Assembly: GCA_028583605.1 (NCBI GenBank)
Contig: CM053335.1
Span: forward strand, 15,512,053 to 15,576,052
From: Dastarcus helophoroides
Taxonomy: Eukaryota > Arthropoda > Insecta > Coleoptera > Bothrideridae
DNA: 64,000 nt
Direction: 5' to 3'
The translations under genes and the position numbers were made by a program. A model generated the notes under the pieces. That model did no database searches. It worked only from the letters and a program-made list of their open reading frames with translations, and was not told the DNA's origin. This document shows, in pieces, positions 23,141-36,639 of the stretch. Numbering within the stretch: position 1 is the stretch's first letter; every line of letters begins with the position of its first letter.

Positions 23141-26100
23141 GGAAGACAAAGGAAACATTTCTAAACTTGAAAACACCAGAGCACCATTCCTCTAAACTCG
23201 AAGACACCACAGAGGCATTTTTAAATTTGAAGACACCAGAGAAGCATTTCTAAACTTGAAGACACCAGAGAAGCATTTTTCCAAATTTGAAGGCACTAGG
23301 GAAGCATTTCTAAATTTGAAGATATTGGAGAAGCATTTCTCCAAACTTGAAGACACCAGGGAAGCATTTCTAAATTTGAAGACACCAGACAAGCATTTCT
23401 AAACTTGAAGACACTAGCATTTCTAAATTTGAAAACGAGAGAACCATTTCTAAACTTAAAGACACCAGAGAAGCATTTATCCAAATTTGAAGACACCAGA
23501 GAAGCATTTATCCAAATTTGAAGACACCAGAGAAGCATTTTTAAATTTGAAGACACCAGACAAGCATTTTTAAACTTGAAGACAACAGCATTTCTAAACT
23601 TGAAGACGAGAGAACCATTTCTAAACTTAAAGACACCAGAGAAGCATTTCTAAACTTGAAGACGCCAGAGAAGCATTTATCCAAATTTGAAGATACTAGG
23701 GAAGCATTTCTAAATCTGAAGACATTAGAGAAACATTTCTCTAAACTTGAAAACACCAGAGAAGCATTTATAAATTTGAAGACACCAGTACAAGCATTTC
23801 TAAACTTGAAGACACTAGCACTTCTAAACGTGAAGACCAGAGAACCGTTTCTAAAGTTGACGACACCAGAGAAGCATTTCTATACTTGAAGACACTAGAG
23901 AAGCATTTATTCAAATTTGAAGACACTGGGGAAGCATTTTTAAATTTGTAGACATTAGAGGAGCATTTCTATAAACTTGAAGACACTAGACAAGCATTTC
24001 TAAACTTGAAGACACCAGCATTTCTAAATTTGAGGACGAGAGAACCATTTCTAAACTTAAAGACACCAGAGAAGCATTTCTAAAGTTGAAGTTCCCAGGC
24101 AAGCATTTCTAAACTTGAAGACACCAGCATTTCTAAACGTGAAGACGAGAGAACCATTTCTAAACTTGAAGACACCAGAGAAGCATTTCTAAATTTGAAG
24201 TTCCCAGGCAAGCATTTCTAAACTTGAAGACACCAGCATTTCTAAACGTGAAGACGAGAGAACCATTTCTAAACTTGAAGACACCAGAGAAGCATTTCTA
24301 AACTTGAAGACACCAGAGAAGCATTTCAAAACTTGAAGACACTGGAGAAGCATTTATCCAAATTTGAAGACACTAGGGAAACATTTCTAAATATAAAGAC
24401 TTTAGAGAAGCATTTCTCTAAACTTGAAAACACCAGAGAAGCATTTCTAAATTTGAAGACACCAGTACAAGCATTTCTAAACTTGAAGACACTAGCACTT
24501 CTAAACGTGAAGACCAGAGAACCGTTTCTAAAGTTGACGACACCAGAGAAGCATTTCTATACTTGAAGACACTAGAGACGCATTTATTCAAATTTGAAGA
24601 CACTGGGGAAGCATTTTTAAATTTGTAGACATTAGAGGAGCATTTCTCTAAACTTGAAGACACTAGACAAGCATTTCTAAACTTGAAGACACCAGCATTT
24701 TTAAATTTGAGGACGAGAGAACCATTTCTAAACTTAAAGACACCAGAGAAGCATTTCTAAACTTGAAGACACCAGAGAAGCATTTATCCAAATTTGAAGG
24801 CACTGGGGAAGCATTTCTAAATTTGAAGACATTAGAGAAGCATTTCTCTAAACTTGAAGACACCAGAGAAGCATTTCTAAATTTGAAGTTACCAGGCAAG
24901 CATTTCTAAACTTGAAGACACCAGCATTTCTAAACGTGAAGACGAGAGAACCATTTCTAAACTTGAAGACACCAGAGAAGCATTTCTAAACTTGAAGACA
25001 CCAGAGAAGCATTTCTAAACTTGAAGACACTGGAGAAGCATTTATCCAAATTTGAAGACACTAGGGAAGCATTTCTAAATATAAAGACTTTAGAGAAGCA
25101 TTTCTCTAAACTTGAAGTCACCAGAGAAGCATTTCTAAATTTGAAGACACCTGACAAGCATTTCTAAACTTAAAGACACCATTATTTCTAAACGTGAAGA
25201 CGAGAGAACCATTTCTAAACTTGAAGACACCAGAGAAGCATTTCTAAACTTAAAGATACCAGCATTTCTAAACTTAAAGACGAGGGAAGCATTTTCAAAC
25301 TTGAAGACAGTAGAGAAGCATTTATAAACTTAAAGACACCAGCATTTCTAAACTTGAAGATAATAGGAGCATTTCTAGATTTGAAGACACTAGAGAAGCA
25401 TTTTAAAAGTTGAAGACATCAGAGAAGCATTTCTATACTTGAAGACACCAGAGAAGCATTTATCCAAATTTGATTTAAACTTGAAGACACCAGCATTTCT
25501 AAACTTGAAGACGAGAGAACCATTTCTAAACTTGAAGACACCAGAGAAGCATTTCTAAACTTAAAGATAACATCACTTCTAAACTTAAAAACGAGAGAAG
25601 CATTTTCAAACTTGAAGACACTAGAGAAGCATTTATAAACTTAAAGACACCAGCATTTCTAAACTTGAAGACAATAGGAGCATTTCTAGATTTGAAGACA
25701 TCAGACAAGCATTTTAAAAGTTGAAGACATCAGAAAAGCATTTCTAAACTTGAAGACACCAGAGAAGCATTTATCCAAGTTTGAAGACACTAGCGAAGCA
25801 TTTCTAAATTCGAAGGCATTAGAGAAGCATTTTTCTAAACTTAGAAAAGCATTTCTAAATTTGAAGACACCAGACAAGCATTTCTAAATTTGAAGACATC
25901 AGACAAGCATTCCTAAACTTGAAGACAACAGCATTTCTAAACGTAAAGACGAGAGAACCATTTCTAAACTTGAAGACACCAAAGAAGCATTTATCCAAAT
26001 TTGAAGACACTAGGGAAGCATTTCTAAATTTGAAGACATTAGAGAAGCATTTCTCCAAACTTGAAAACACCAGAGAAGTATTTCTCCGAATTTGAAGACA

Positions 26101-26450
26101 CCAAAAAACATTTATAAACTTGAAGACACCAGAGTAGCATTTCTCCAAACTTGAAAACACCAGAGAAGTATTTCTCCGAATTTGAAGACACCAAAAAACA
26201 TTTATAAACTTGAAGACACCAGAGTAGCATTTATCCAAAATTGAAAACACCAGAAAGGCATTTCTAAATTTGAGGACACCAGAGAAGCATTTTAAAACTT
26301 GAAAACACCAGAGAAGTATTTCTCGAAAATTAAAGACACCAGAAAAGCATGTCTAAACTTGAAGACACAGAGAAGTATTTTAAAACTTGATAACACCAGA
26401 TTTCCAAACTTGAAGACATCAGAGAAGCATATCTAAATTTGATGAGAAAC
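23141..26450. repeat. 29-32-bp minisatellite array with higher-order repeats
   Basis: The unit is essentially GAAGCATTTCTAAACTTGA plus AGACACCAGA (29 bp); a longer variant contains ATCCAAATTTGAAG. Special variants (AACGTGAAGACGAGAGAACC) recur at larger spacing. The stretch 23656-23889 is almost copied at 24333-24566, a 677-bp shift, and a 91-bp module is duplicated at about 26040-26220. The unit is not a multiple of three and frames break constantly, so the ORFs on both strands are not genes. Confidence 0.9.
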
Positions 26451-28585
26451 AGGAGAATATTCGGCTCTTGACGAAGTATAAGCGACCTCAAAGATGATGT
26501 GAAAAGAATTTGTAAATTTAGCGAAATAAAGAACAAGAACCTCAACCGTAACAAAATACAGAAATGATTTAAATTTTCCAAAGACAAGCTCGAAAATGAT
26601 ACATTGAAGAATTTCTAACCTAGACCGAGGTACAACTGAGATGTCATATTTGATAGGAGTGCAAATAACCGAGACGCTGAATCTCTAGATGCCTCATTTT
26701 GGTTTTATGTTTGATGCTAATCTACTTAGTGCAACGCTGAAAATTTGCTTTATACACCTCCGTGACGTTACTATTTTACGGCCCATAAAACAAACACCTT
26801 AAAGAGCGTCTAGCCTTTTGCAAGTTAGCTGAAAGTAAATAAGTTACCAAGTCTAAGTAAACAAGTTCAATCTCCTTTACATCTTTTAATCATTCATGAA
26901 GAGCGCATTTTTTTGAATCCGCTACGATAACATTTTTACTGAAATCACTGGATACAACATTAGTTAATAAACTCCGCGTGGTTTGTATATATAGTGATCG
27001 CTGGCATTATTCAGTTGGTAAATTTCGTGTGGCTTGTATATAAAAAAGATGAAACAAACTCTGATGTAAAACAAGAAAATGAGAAGGACTTTCAATAGCC
27101 CTGAAGAAGTCAACCATGAAAATCGACCAATACCGTCAACTAATTAACAGAAGAAAATTAAGACAGAATCGCTAACATCGCAGAATATTTTGAAAATATA
27201 TGGTTATAAGTGGTATATAGATATTTTACTAGTGAGCATTACAAATAGCTTGAGGTTTGGAAATCTATGAGAGAAATTTGTGCCGAAGAAAATTTTAAAA
27301 GCGTGTTTCGTTTAACGAGACGAATCATCTTTTACATGATTGAACTTTCCACTATTTTAGCATTTGCCAAATTTGGTTGAAATCGCTTTAGTAATCAAGT
27401 CGTAAAATGACAACAAACACAGACACGCTTTCGCATTCATGTTTGTTTTGAATTTCACTAATAAACCTCTTTGATATTTATAGCTTTAAGAGATTTTCCT
27501 TATGAAATAAAATCGTTTCATCGAGGATGAGTTATTTAAGGTTAAAAAGGCGTTGGGAAGAGCAACAGTTCCTTTAAGTTGAGAACTGGTAGCACAGGAA
27601 ATACTAGTCCTGGGTTTGTTTAATTCATGTAATATTACACGGACGTTTAAAGACTTCTCTCTTACCGGTTGCAGGCGATAAAGCACGTTCTTCCTTTTTA
27701 AGACATCCCGGGAGCGCACAACTTTTCAACTCTTCTAACTGTAACGCCTCATTGCTGGCAAGTTCACCGAGAACAATTACGGTGCATTTGCGGTGTTTAC
27801 GGTCGGGAAACAACAAAATAAAATCGGGTAATCGTCCCTTACTTGGTCCCTTAAAAAACGACGTTACTAAGTTTGAAATTTCGAAGACTGAAATTTCGAA
27901 AAAGATGTCTAAAATCGAGAAATTCTTGAAATTGCAATAAAAATGTTTGCAGAATATTTGATACGTTGATATTTGGGAAAAAATTTATTACACTTTCGCC
28001 ACCTTTCAAAAGAAAGTGGTCGGAAGTATGTGGCGTCGTCGAAAAAATTTTAAAAGCAATTAATTCCTAGTTCTCATTTTGGGAAACACAATGCTAAGAA
28101 TTTCCATTATTAGGAAGAATATTAAATATTCATCAATCGACTAGTTTAGTGACTCGAGTAGGAAATAGTTTACATATCTCAATTTTGGTAGCGGCATTGT
28201 AAATAGCCTTCAAAGAGCGTGTATAAACAATGTAAATATTATCATAAGCCAGTGTGCTTTAAGGTGATTCACATTCCAATCATCGTCCGGTGTGACCTAA
28301 TTTTTGAAGAATGATTTCGATTTCTGGTGAAACCGCATCAAATTCTCTAATGACATACGAATTCTAATCGGAATCGGAACTAATTAATTATAAATCAACC
28401 TAGAAATCCTATTATTAAACAGACGAATGTTCCACTTGAATCTTGAAAGTCTCAAATTATTATTTATACTAGAGCGCGATATTGCCCAATTATTGGCAGC
28501 AAAACACCTGATATTTTTAGTACTTACGTTAATTTTTCGCTGCAACGCTGTTAGATTTCGTTTTTTTTTTAACCAATTTCGTTTC
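26451..28585. other. intergenic; one weak exon-like patch
   Basis: No gene is established. A GC-richer patch at about 27625-27800 (minus) reads QLEELKSCALPGCLKKEERA and ends at CCG then GTAAGAG, a plausible donor, but no upstream or downstream partner was found. The rest is AT-rich and featureless. Confidence 0.35.
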
Positions 28586-28597
28586 ATTGTATCCAAT

Positions 28598-28685
28598 TTG
28601 GTTTTTTATCAGATTTATTTTTTATCCGATTTATTTTTTATCCGATATCTTTTTTATCCGATATTTTTTTATCCGATATCTAGTA
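28598..28685. repeat. TTTTTTATCCGAT short tandem repeat
   Basis: About five copies of TTATTTTTTATCCGAT-like units (16-19 bp), with the last ones changing to GATATC. Confidence 0.7.
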
Positions 28686-29900
28686 TACTCAACAAGTGCA
28701 CTATTTTCACCTCTTAATAAAATTTAGAAATAACCAGCGACTACGTCTGCGAAATAATTGTCCTTAAAGCTCAGCGAAAAAATACCCAAAATGAAAGCGA
28801 GTTTTTAAATTTGTTAATTGCAGGATTGTTGCAATCGCTGTAAGATAGCGATAGATGGATAAACATAATAAACTGACTTAATCAGTTCGCTAAAGAGTTT
28901 AATCGGTCAGTTAAAAGAGTTCGTGCTGATTGCAGAATGATGTTTTGTTGAAATTCCTCTTTTAACCAAATTGTTTAGAAGTTTAGCGCCCCACTTTTCT
29001 TTTAATTTTAAGGTACCATTTCGACACATCAACTCGGCTATGAGACGAACTAAAAGAGTTGTTAATTAGACTACAACGCTGTTAGATTTCCTTTTCATAC
29101 AACTACACTATTCCGCTTTTATTGAATTTACCATTACGTGCCGTGGGTATCTGCTGAGGTGAATAACACCGGCGTTGTAAAATAAAAAGTCGTAGCTGAT
29201 AAACACGACGAAGTGATATTGTGGTTATGGGGCCTTGAACACGCTGATTGTATTGTGTAATAAACATGGGAAAAAGAAGAGAAGAAAGTGCACGCGAAGC
29301 AGGTTCCAATTAAACAATGAAACATGATCCTCACGCGGGGAAAGTCTTAATTAATTAATTCTTACTTTATCGGAATCCCATTCCAATTTTAATTATTCAC
29401 ATCGCCACTCCTTATTACGTGAACCCTACCACCCTCCAACCCCAAAAACTGCATTTAACTTAATAAAATCCAGAACTTATTTTTCGAAATCTTGAATTTT
29501 TGAACGAATGAAAATCCTGTTGGTTTTTCAAGGGGGACTTTATTACCAAAGTTTTCAATACACAGGTTTACATTCCGGGAATGTTGGCAGTTCAACTATG
29601 GTGAGGATCCCGATGGAGCTGACATTCTCGTTATTGAATACTATCATTATTAGAACCAGGAAGAAAATCATAATAATAATCGTAATTCCTATTGGCGATG
29701 TCATACCAATGTTCCACTGTAATCTGCATTGTTGTTTTGTGTGAATTGAATGGATCTCATGCTTATGTCAAACTGGGTAGTAAATGTCAACAGCAGACAA
29801 GACATAGAATTACAAAATTTCGATCCTATGCACATAAACGGCTTGTAAAAGTTTCAAAAAAGTCACAAATGTGTTTGCTTTCAATTTGACTTTGACCAGA
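28686..29900. other. intergenic, no gene seen
   Basis: AT-rich DNA with several short ORFs, none with a recognisable domain, good splice pairs or signal sequence. CAACGCTGTTAGATTTC occurs twice (about 28543 and 29072). Confidence 0.4.
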
Positions 29901-29948
29901 ATATTTCAAGTATCCAAAGAGGCGATCCTCATTGGATACTTGAAATAT
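29901..29948. repeat. strong 48-nt hairpin (17-bp perfect arms plus inner 4-bp stem)
   Basis: ATATTTCAAGTATCCAA (29901-29917) pairs exactly with 29932-29948. The 14-nt interior itself folds as GAGG-CGAT-CCTC after a single A-A mismatch. The result is a nearly continuous 22-position stem with a 4-nt loop. It is shorter than typical animal microRNA precursors; function unknown. Confidence 0.85.
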
Positions 29949-30129
29949 GCTGGCACCTAATAGCTACAAAGGAGGGCCTTTAGGTGCACATTTTTAGTCA
30001 TCAAAAATTATTTGGACGGAGCTGTCAACGATTAAACCGCCACTGAATAAACCACTATTATGTTGTCAAAGTTTGGTGTATTCAGTTAAGTCGATCCATC
30101 TTAAATATTCAGAAGTGCTCTTGGTGATT

Positions 30130-33100
30130 AAAATCTCTGTGATAAAGTAAAATTTATCAGTAATATTTTATTTTTCCACCACAATTTCATCTTTTTACTA
30201 GGACGGATGCACTTAATCCATTGAATAGGCTACAGATCACTACTGATGAGGCGCTCCGCCCAAAATTGAATTGGTGATTATATTTTGCGTTTAATTAAAA
30301 TGGATCATTCTTAATACACGCCAAAGCTTTTGGTCCATATTAATAGTCATTTGGTGTTCAAAATCTCCATGGCAAAGGGAAGTTCATCAGTAATATTTTC
30401 TTTTTCCACTATAATTTTACCTTCATAATATCATCTTACGTATTCGGGTACCATAATTAATATTCATTTGGTGGTCATATTCATTTGGTGGCCAAAATTT
30501 CAATACGAAACAAAAGTTCATCAGTATTATTTTCTTTTTCTACTATAATTTCGTCTTTATATCTATAGGTTTGTTCCAACCGAACATCAAACTAGTTTGC
30601 AACCGTCCGGCGCATGTGCATTCAAAATTTACTGTTCCAACCAAGTGCAAACTCCAACCCAACTGGCAGTCCGGTGTTCCACCAGTGCTCTGACTAGTTC
30701 GTGAATTGATTTGTGATCGATCAATCAGAACAGTCAGCAGCCGAGAGCTTGTACTGGCAGTTGGGAACATGCGCAATAAGTAATCGATAAGAGGTATCTA
30801 ATTTCTCAGCTGTTATTTGTCAATACGATTGTCAAATGTTTTGATCTTGTCGGAGCAGATGTAAATTGTGTTGTTAAGTTCTGAATTCTATTTTTCATCC
30901 ACTATATTTGCTCAAAAATAGCAAAAATAAATTTCGTAGAGGGATTTATATGTGATGAAGATTTATTTTCATCGCTTTCGATTGAAACAGACGGCGAAGA
31001 CCAGGGGTTTTCCGAGAAGTCCCAAAATGCGTTCCAACGTGTACAATCCCAAACCAGTCGGAGTATAATACGGAATGCACGCATGCGTTCGAACTAGTTC
31101 ATGAATTAGTCGGAAACTAATCAGAAATGTTCGGTTGTAACAAACCTATTATAGTCCTATAAGTGTTTGGGTACCCCACTCCATTCTAAACATCATTTGG
31201 TGGCCAAAATTTCAACTAAAATCGAAAGTTCATCAGTAATAGCTTCTTTTTCCAGTATAATTTTGCCTTCATATCATCGCAATCCTTCGTATTTGGGTAC
31301 CTTCACTCCATCTTAATAATCATTTGGTGGTCGAAATTTCAAAAAAAAACGAAAGTTCATCAGTAATAGCTTCTTTTTCCACTATAATTTTGCCTTCATA
31401 TCATCATCTTACGTATTCGGGTAAATTCCAGTTATCTTAATAGTCATTTGGTGGTCAACATTTTAACCAAAATTGTAAGTTCATCAGTAATAGCTTCTTT
31501 TTCCACTATAATTTTGCCTTCAGATCATCATCTTACGTATTCGGGTACATTCCATCTATCTTAATAGTCAGTTGGTGGTCAAAATTTCAACCAAAATCGT
31601 AAGTTCATCAGTAATAGCTTCTTTTTCCACTATAATTTTGTCTTCATATGATCGCAATCCTCCGCATTCGAGTACCTTCACTCCATCTTAATAATCATTT
31701 GGTGGTCAAAATTTTAACGAAAAGCGAAAGTTCATCAGTAATAGGTTCTTTTTCCACTATAATTTTGTCTTCATATCATCGCAATCCTCCGCATTCGAGT
31801 ACCTTTACTTCATCCTAATAATAATTTGGTGGCCAAAATTCCAATGAGAAACGAAAGTTCATCAGTAATAATTTCATTTTGCACTATAATTTTGCCTTCA
31901 TATCATCATCTTACGTATTCAAGTACATTCCATCTATTTTAATAGTCATTTGGTGGTCAAAATTTCAACGAAAAACGCAAGTTCGTCAGTAATATTTTCT
32001 TTTTCCACTACAATTCTTCATTCATATGGAATATTTTCCTAAGCTGCATACATATTCGGGTACCATCAATCCATCTTAGTAGTCCTTTGGTGGTCACTTT
32101 TTTAACGAAAAATGAAAGTTCATCAGTAACAGTTTCTTTTTCCACTATAATACTGTCTTCATATGCTATCGATTGGTTACATTAGACACTCAAATGTTAT
32201 TGGTGGTTAAAATTTTGGCAACAAGCTAAAGTTCATCAGTATTATTTTCTTTTTCCACTATAGTTCTGCCTTCATATGGAACATTTTTCTCAGCTGTATA
32301 CGTATTCGGGTACCATCAATTCATCTTAATAGTCCTTTGGTGGTCACTATTTCAACGAAAAATGAAAGTTCATCAGTAATAGTTTCTTTTTCCACTTTAA
32401 CATTGTCTTCATACGGTATCGATTGGTTCTACTAGAGACTGAGATGTTATTGGCGGTCAAAATTTTGGCAACAAGCTACGAATAGTCATTTGGTGGTAAA
32501 TTTTTCAAAGAAAAACGAAAGTTCATCAGTAATAGTTTCTTTTTCCACTTTAACATTGTCTTCATATGGTATCGATTGGTTCTACTAGAGACTGAGATGT
32601 TATTGGTGGTCAAAATTTTGGCAACAAGCTAAGGTGCAGCAGTATTATTTCCTTTTTCCACTATGATTCTGCCTTCATGTGAAACATTTTGCTCAGCTGT
32701 ATACGTATTCGGGTACCATCAATCCATCTTAATGGTCATTTGGTGGTCATTTTTTCAACGAAAAACGAAAGTTCATCAGTAACAGTTTCCTTTTCCACTA
32801 TAACATTGTCTTCATATGGTATCGATTGGTTCTACTAGAGACTGAGATGTTGTTGGTGGTCAAAATTTTGGCAACAAGCTACGAATAGTCATTTGGTGGT
32901 CAATTTTTCAAAGAAAAACGAAAGTTCATCAGTAATAGCTTCTTTTTCCACAATAACATTATCTTCATATGGTATCGATTGGTTCTACTAGACTGGGATG
33001 TTATTGCTGATCAAAATTTTGGCCACACGTTAAGGTTCATCAGTATTATTTTCTTTTTCCACTTTAATTCTGCCTTCAAGTGGAACATTTTTCTCAGCTG

Positions 33101-34800
33101 TATATGTATTTGGGTATCATAAATCCATCTAAATAGTCATTTGGTGGTCACTTTTTCAAAGAAAAACGAAAGTTTATCAGTAATAGCTTCTTTTTCTGCA
33201 ATAACATTGTCTTCATATGGTATCGATTGGTTCTACTAGAGAGTGAGATGTTATTGGTGGTCAAATTTTTGGCAACAAGCTAAGGTTCATCAGTATTATT
33301 TCCTTTTTCCACTGTAATCCTGCTTTCAAGTGCAACGTTTTTCTAAGCTGCTTACGTATTCGGGTACCATAAATCCATCTAAATAGTCATTTGGTGGTCA
33401 CTTTTTCAACGAAAAATGAAAGTTCATCAGTAACAGTTTCTTTTTCCACTTTAACATTGTCTTCATATGGTATCGATTGGTTCTACTAGAGACTGAGATG
33501 TTACTGGTGGTCAAAATTTTGGCCACAAGCTACAAATAGTCATTTGGTGGTAAATTTTTCAAAGAAAAACGAAAGTTCATCAGTAATAGTTTCTTTTTCC
33601 ACTTTAACATTGTCTTCATATGGTATCGATTGGTTCTATTAGAGACTAAGATGTTATTGGTGGTCAAAATTTTGGCAACAAGCTTAAGTTCATTAGTATT
33701 ATTTTCTTTTTCCACTATAATTCTGCCTCCATGTGGCACATTTTTCTCAGCTGTATACGTATTCGGGTACCATCAATCCATCTTAATGGTCATTAGGTGC
33801 TTATTTTTTCAACGAAAAACGAAAGTTCATCAGTAACAGTTTCCTTTTCCACTATAACATTGTCTTCATATGGTATCGATTGGTTCTACTACTTATTGGT
33901 GGTCAAAATTTTGGCAACAAGCTACGAATAGTCATTTGGTGGTCAATTTTTCAAAGAAAAACGAAAGTTCATCAGTAATAGCTTCTTTTTCTGCAATAAC
34001 ATTGTCTTCATATGGTATCGATTGGTTCTACTAGAGAGTGAGATGTTATTGGTGGTCAAATTTTTGGCAACAAGCTAAGGTTCATCAGTATTATTTCCTT
34101 TTTCCACTGTAATTCTGCCTTCAAGTGCAAGGTTTTTCTAAGCTGCTTACGTATTCGGGTACCGTAAATCCATCTTAATAGTGATTTGGTGGTCACTTTT
34201 TCAACGAAAAACGAAAGTTCATCAGTAACAGTTTCCTTTTCCTCTATAATATTGTCTTCATATGGTATCGATTGGTTCTACTAGAGACCAAGATGTTACT
34301 GGTAGTCAAAATGTTGGCAACAAGCTACGAATAGTCATTTGATGGACAACTTTTCAAAGAAGAACGAAGGTTCATCAGTAATAGCTTCTTTTTCCACTTT
34401 AACATTGTCTTCATATGGTATCGATTAATTTGACTAGAAACCGAGATCTTATTGGTGGTTAAAGTTTTGGCAACAAGCTAAGGTTCATCAGTATTATTTT
34501 CTTTTTCCACGATAATTCTGCCTTCATGTGGAACATTTTTCTCAGTTGTATACCTATTCGGGTACAATTATTCTATCTTAATAGTCATTTGGTTGTCAAA
34601 ATTTCAACGAAAAACGAAAATTCATCAGTAATAACTTCTTTTTCCACCATAATTTTGCCTTCATATCATTAGCTTACGTATTTGGGTACCTTCAATCCAT
34701 CTTGATAATCATTTGGTGGTCAAAATTTCAATGAAAAACGGAAGTTCATCAATAATATTTTCTCTTTCCAATATAATTTTGTCTTCACATGGTATCTTTT
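30130..34800. repeat. long satellite; 122-bp monomers passing into a 402-bp higher-order repeat
   Basis: All units share AAAGTTCATCAGTAATA, TTTCTTTTTCCACTATAA and TCATTTGGTGGTCAAAATTT. From about 31190 to 32030 they form simple units of roughly 120 bp. From about 32160 to 34480 the phrase GGTATCGATTGGTTCTACTA marks alternating spacings of about 250 and 150 bp (near 32416, 32568, 32818, 32967, 33218, 33621, 34015, 34418), a higher-order unit of about 402 bp repeated around five times. Interrupted by a DNA-element-like insertion at 30568-31146. Noncoding. Confidence 0.9.
30568..31146. mobile_element. 579-bp MITE-like insertion inside the satellite
   Basis: Terminal inverted repeats GGTTTGTTCCAACCGAACAT (30568-30587) and 31127-31146 match at 19 of 20 positions. 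TA occurs immediately outside both ends, so a TA target duplication is possible. Sub-terminal ACTAGTTC(G/A)TGAATT words at about 30695 and 31091 are also repeated. The insertion splits the surrounding array, so it is younger than that array. No transposase domain was recognised; the ORFs at 30543-30776 and 30902-31084 lie on the insert but look non-coding. Confidence 0.75.
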
Positions 34801-36540
34801 TCTAAGCTGTTAGTTATCAACTCACTATGCTAGAGATACCAGAAACTAATCAGAAGCTTTATCTGTAACTAACCAATAATCGTCGTCATCGTCTCATGTA
34901 TTCGGATAAAATCGAGAAAAGCAAGACGACAAAAAATGCTAATTGAAATGTATAAAAAAATGCTACTTGAAATGAATACAAAAAAGCCTCAAGTTCTTCT
35001 CGTCTGTAAATAATTCCTGCCAAATGGGGTCAGGATTAAAAGAGGATTCTTCCTACCATCACCAATTTTAATTCTTCGGAAGTTAATAACACCAAATTTT
35101 TGTCACTAATTCATTTTCCAAATTTCTTGATCTTTCAAATTCAGTTTTTTTGAGGATGGCGATTAATGGTGGCGATCTAGTTCACAAAGAAAATGTAACT
35201 TGAAATATCTCGAGATCAGCAGGAAGAGAAAGAGGAAAAGACTCACTAAAAGGAATACAAAGGAACCCCAAATTCTTCTCTTCCGCAAATAAGTCCTGCC
35301 AAATTTAGAGCGCATAAACCGTGCGTCAGGATGGAAGAATTCTTCCCAGTATTAGCAATTTTAGTTCTTCAGAACTTCATAAACTTAACAAGTTTTAGTT
35401 ATTGACTCTTCTTCCAAATTTTTGGACCTTTTGGATTCAGCTCGTCTCGAGAATGACAATCTCTTCCAAATTTTTCGATGTTTTGAGCTCAATTTTTTCT
35501 GATAATGGCAAAACTAGTCGAGAAAAAAATGTAACTTGAAATATCTCTGGATTTGAAGGAAAAGAAAGCTGACAAAAATACGTATTTGTTTCGGGTTTTC
35601 AATTAAGCGATTGACAATCGAGACTATTAAATATTTGCCTGAATCGTCCCACATTGATGGCAATAATTTCCAATTTTATCCGATCTAATGCATGTTAATA
35701 GAAATTGTGTTCCTATTAGGTAATGGTTCCATTATTAGTGACAATAAATGGGCTCAATTGGCTATGCACAGTTCTCTTATTGTTGAGACCATCTTCTGTT
35801 GTTTAATTCAGACGTGACACATGTTAAGCCACCATAAATATTGAACCTGTCACTGTAAATACAGAGGACAATTGGGAATAAATTTAGTGGGTCGGTTACG
35901 TGCATAATAATTGATAATTTGAAGCGAATATTTCGCTATCGTAAATTACGGCACTTCCGGGAATAAAATTTTAGCTTGGATACTTTTTTTTTATTTTTGG
36001 ATACTAGGACCACTTCGAATATTTATAATAATAGAAGCTAGATAACGCCTAAACTTAATGAAAATTGACTTTGTCGAGAAACTGCTAATATCAAGAGAGC
36101 TAATATCAAGACTGCTAATATCGAGAGATCTTGCTAAACGTAAATCGACTTTTAAAAGATATACTTCTTCGGGGAATTGGCTTCAATGAAAATAAATCCA
36201 TTTTACTGAAAGTCTTCACTGAAAGCAAATCAGATTTAGAGATCAATTTTTAAGTGTTCTAGCTGTTGATGAATAATTTCTACTTAAATTGTAACAGAGT
36301 AATTATCAATTAGTTCTATTACGTATCTAATACGTATTATCTACTTCCTTCTGACATTTATATTCAAAAAGTTTAAACTTACATAATAACGATACACTAA
36401 ATTGATAAAATATTCTGTACAGCAAAACATACATAGTTTAATAAAAGAATTGAATATGTTGTAACGTTTGACAAAGTTTAACTCATAAGTAATTACATTG
36501 AATAGGAGATACTGTTTTGATACCGTGTACTGATTTTATT
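34801..36540. other. intergenic with a diverged 310-bp duplication
   Basis: AAGTTCTTCTCGTCTG...AATTCCTGCCAAAT near 34991 recurs as AATTCTTCTCTTCCG...AGTCCTGCCAAAT near 35268, and GTAACTTGAAATATCTC recurs at about 35196 and 35531: an old tandem duplication. The remainder is AT-rich with no gene seen. Confidence 0.5.
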
Positions 36541-36566
36541 CCTTTAAATACGTACATAGTTCAAGC

Positions 36567-36620
36567 ACAAAGCACTCTTCCACGGCTTTCTTTGTTGGGA
36601 TGTGCAGAAGAGTGCTTTGT
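36567..36620. repeat. 14-bp perfect hairpin with 26-nt loop
   Basis: ACAAAGCACTCTTC (36567-36580) pairs with 36607-36620. Outside, AAATACGTA near 36547 can partly pair with TACGTATT-type sequence near 36629, extending the stem with bulges to about 90 nt in total. It could be a precursor-like hairpin or a tiny MITE; neither is established. Confidence 0.6.
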
Positions 36621-36639
36621 ACCAGAAATACGTATTCTC

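Noticed and set aside
23192..26250. Repeat-protein-like ORFs (KCFSGVFKFRNASLVSS type)
   Set aside because: The 29-32-bp unit shifts frame repeatedly; ORFs occur on both strands and are short.
23141..26450. CRISPR-like array
   Set aside because: Units abut without unique spacers, and this is eukaryotic nuclear DNA.
27486..27816. Overlapping minus ORFs with a plausible donor (CCG then GTAAGAG)
   Set aside because: No recognisable domain and no partner exons; kept only as a weak note in the spacer entry.
30543..31084. Two minus ORFs (77 and 60 aa) within the MITE-like insertion
   Set aside because: No transposase motifs; non-autonomous element.
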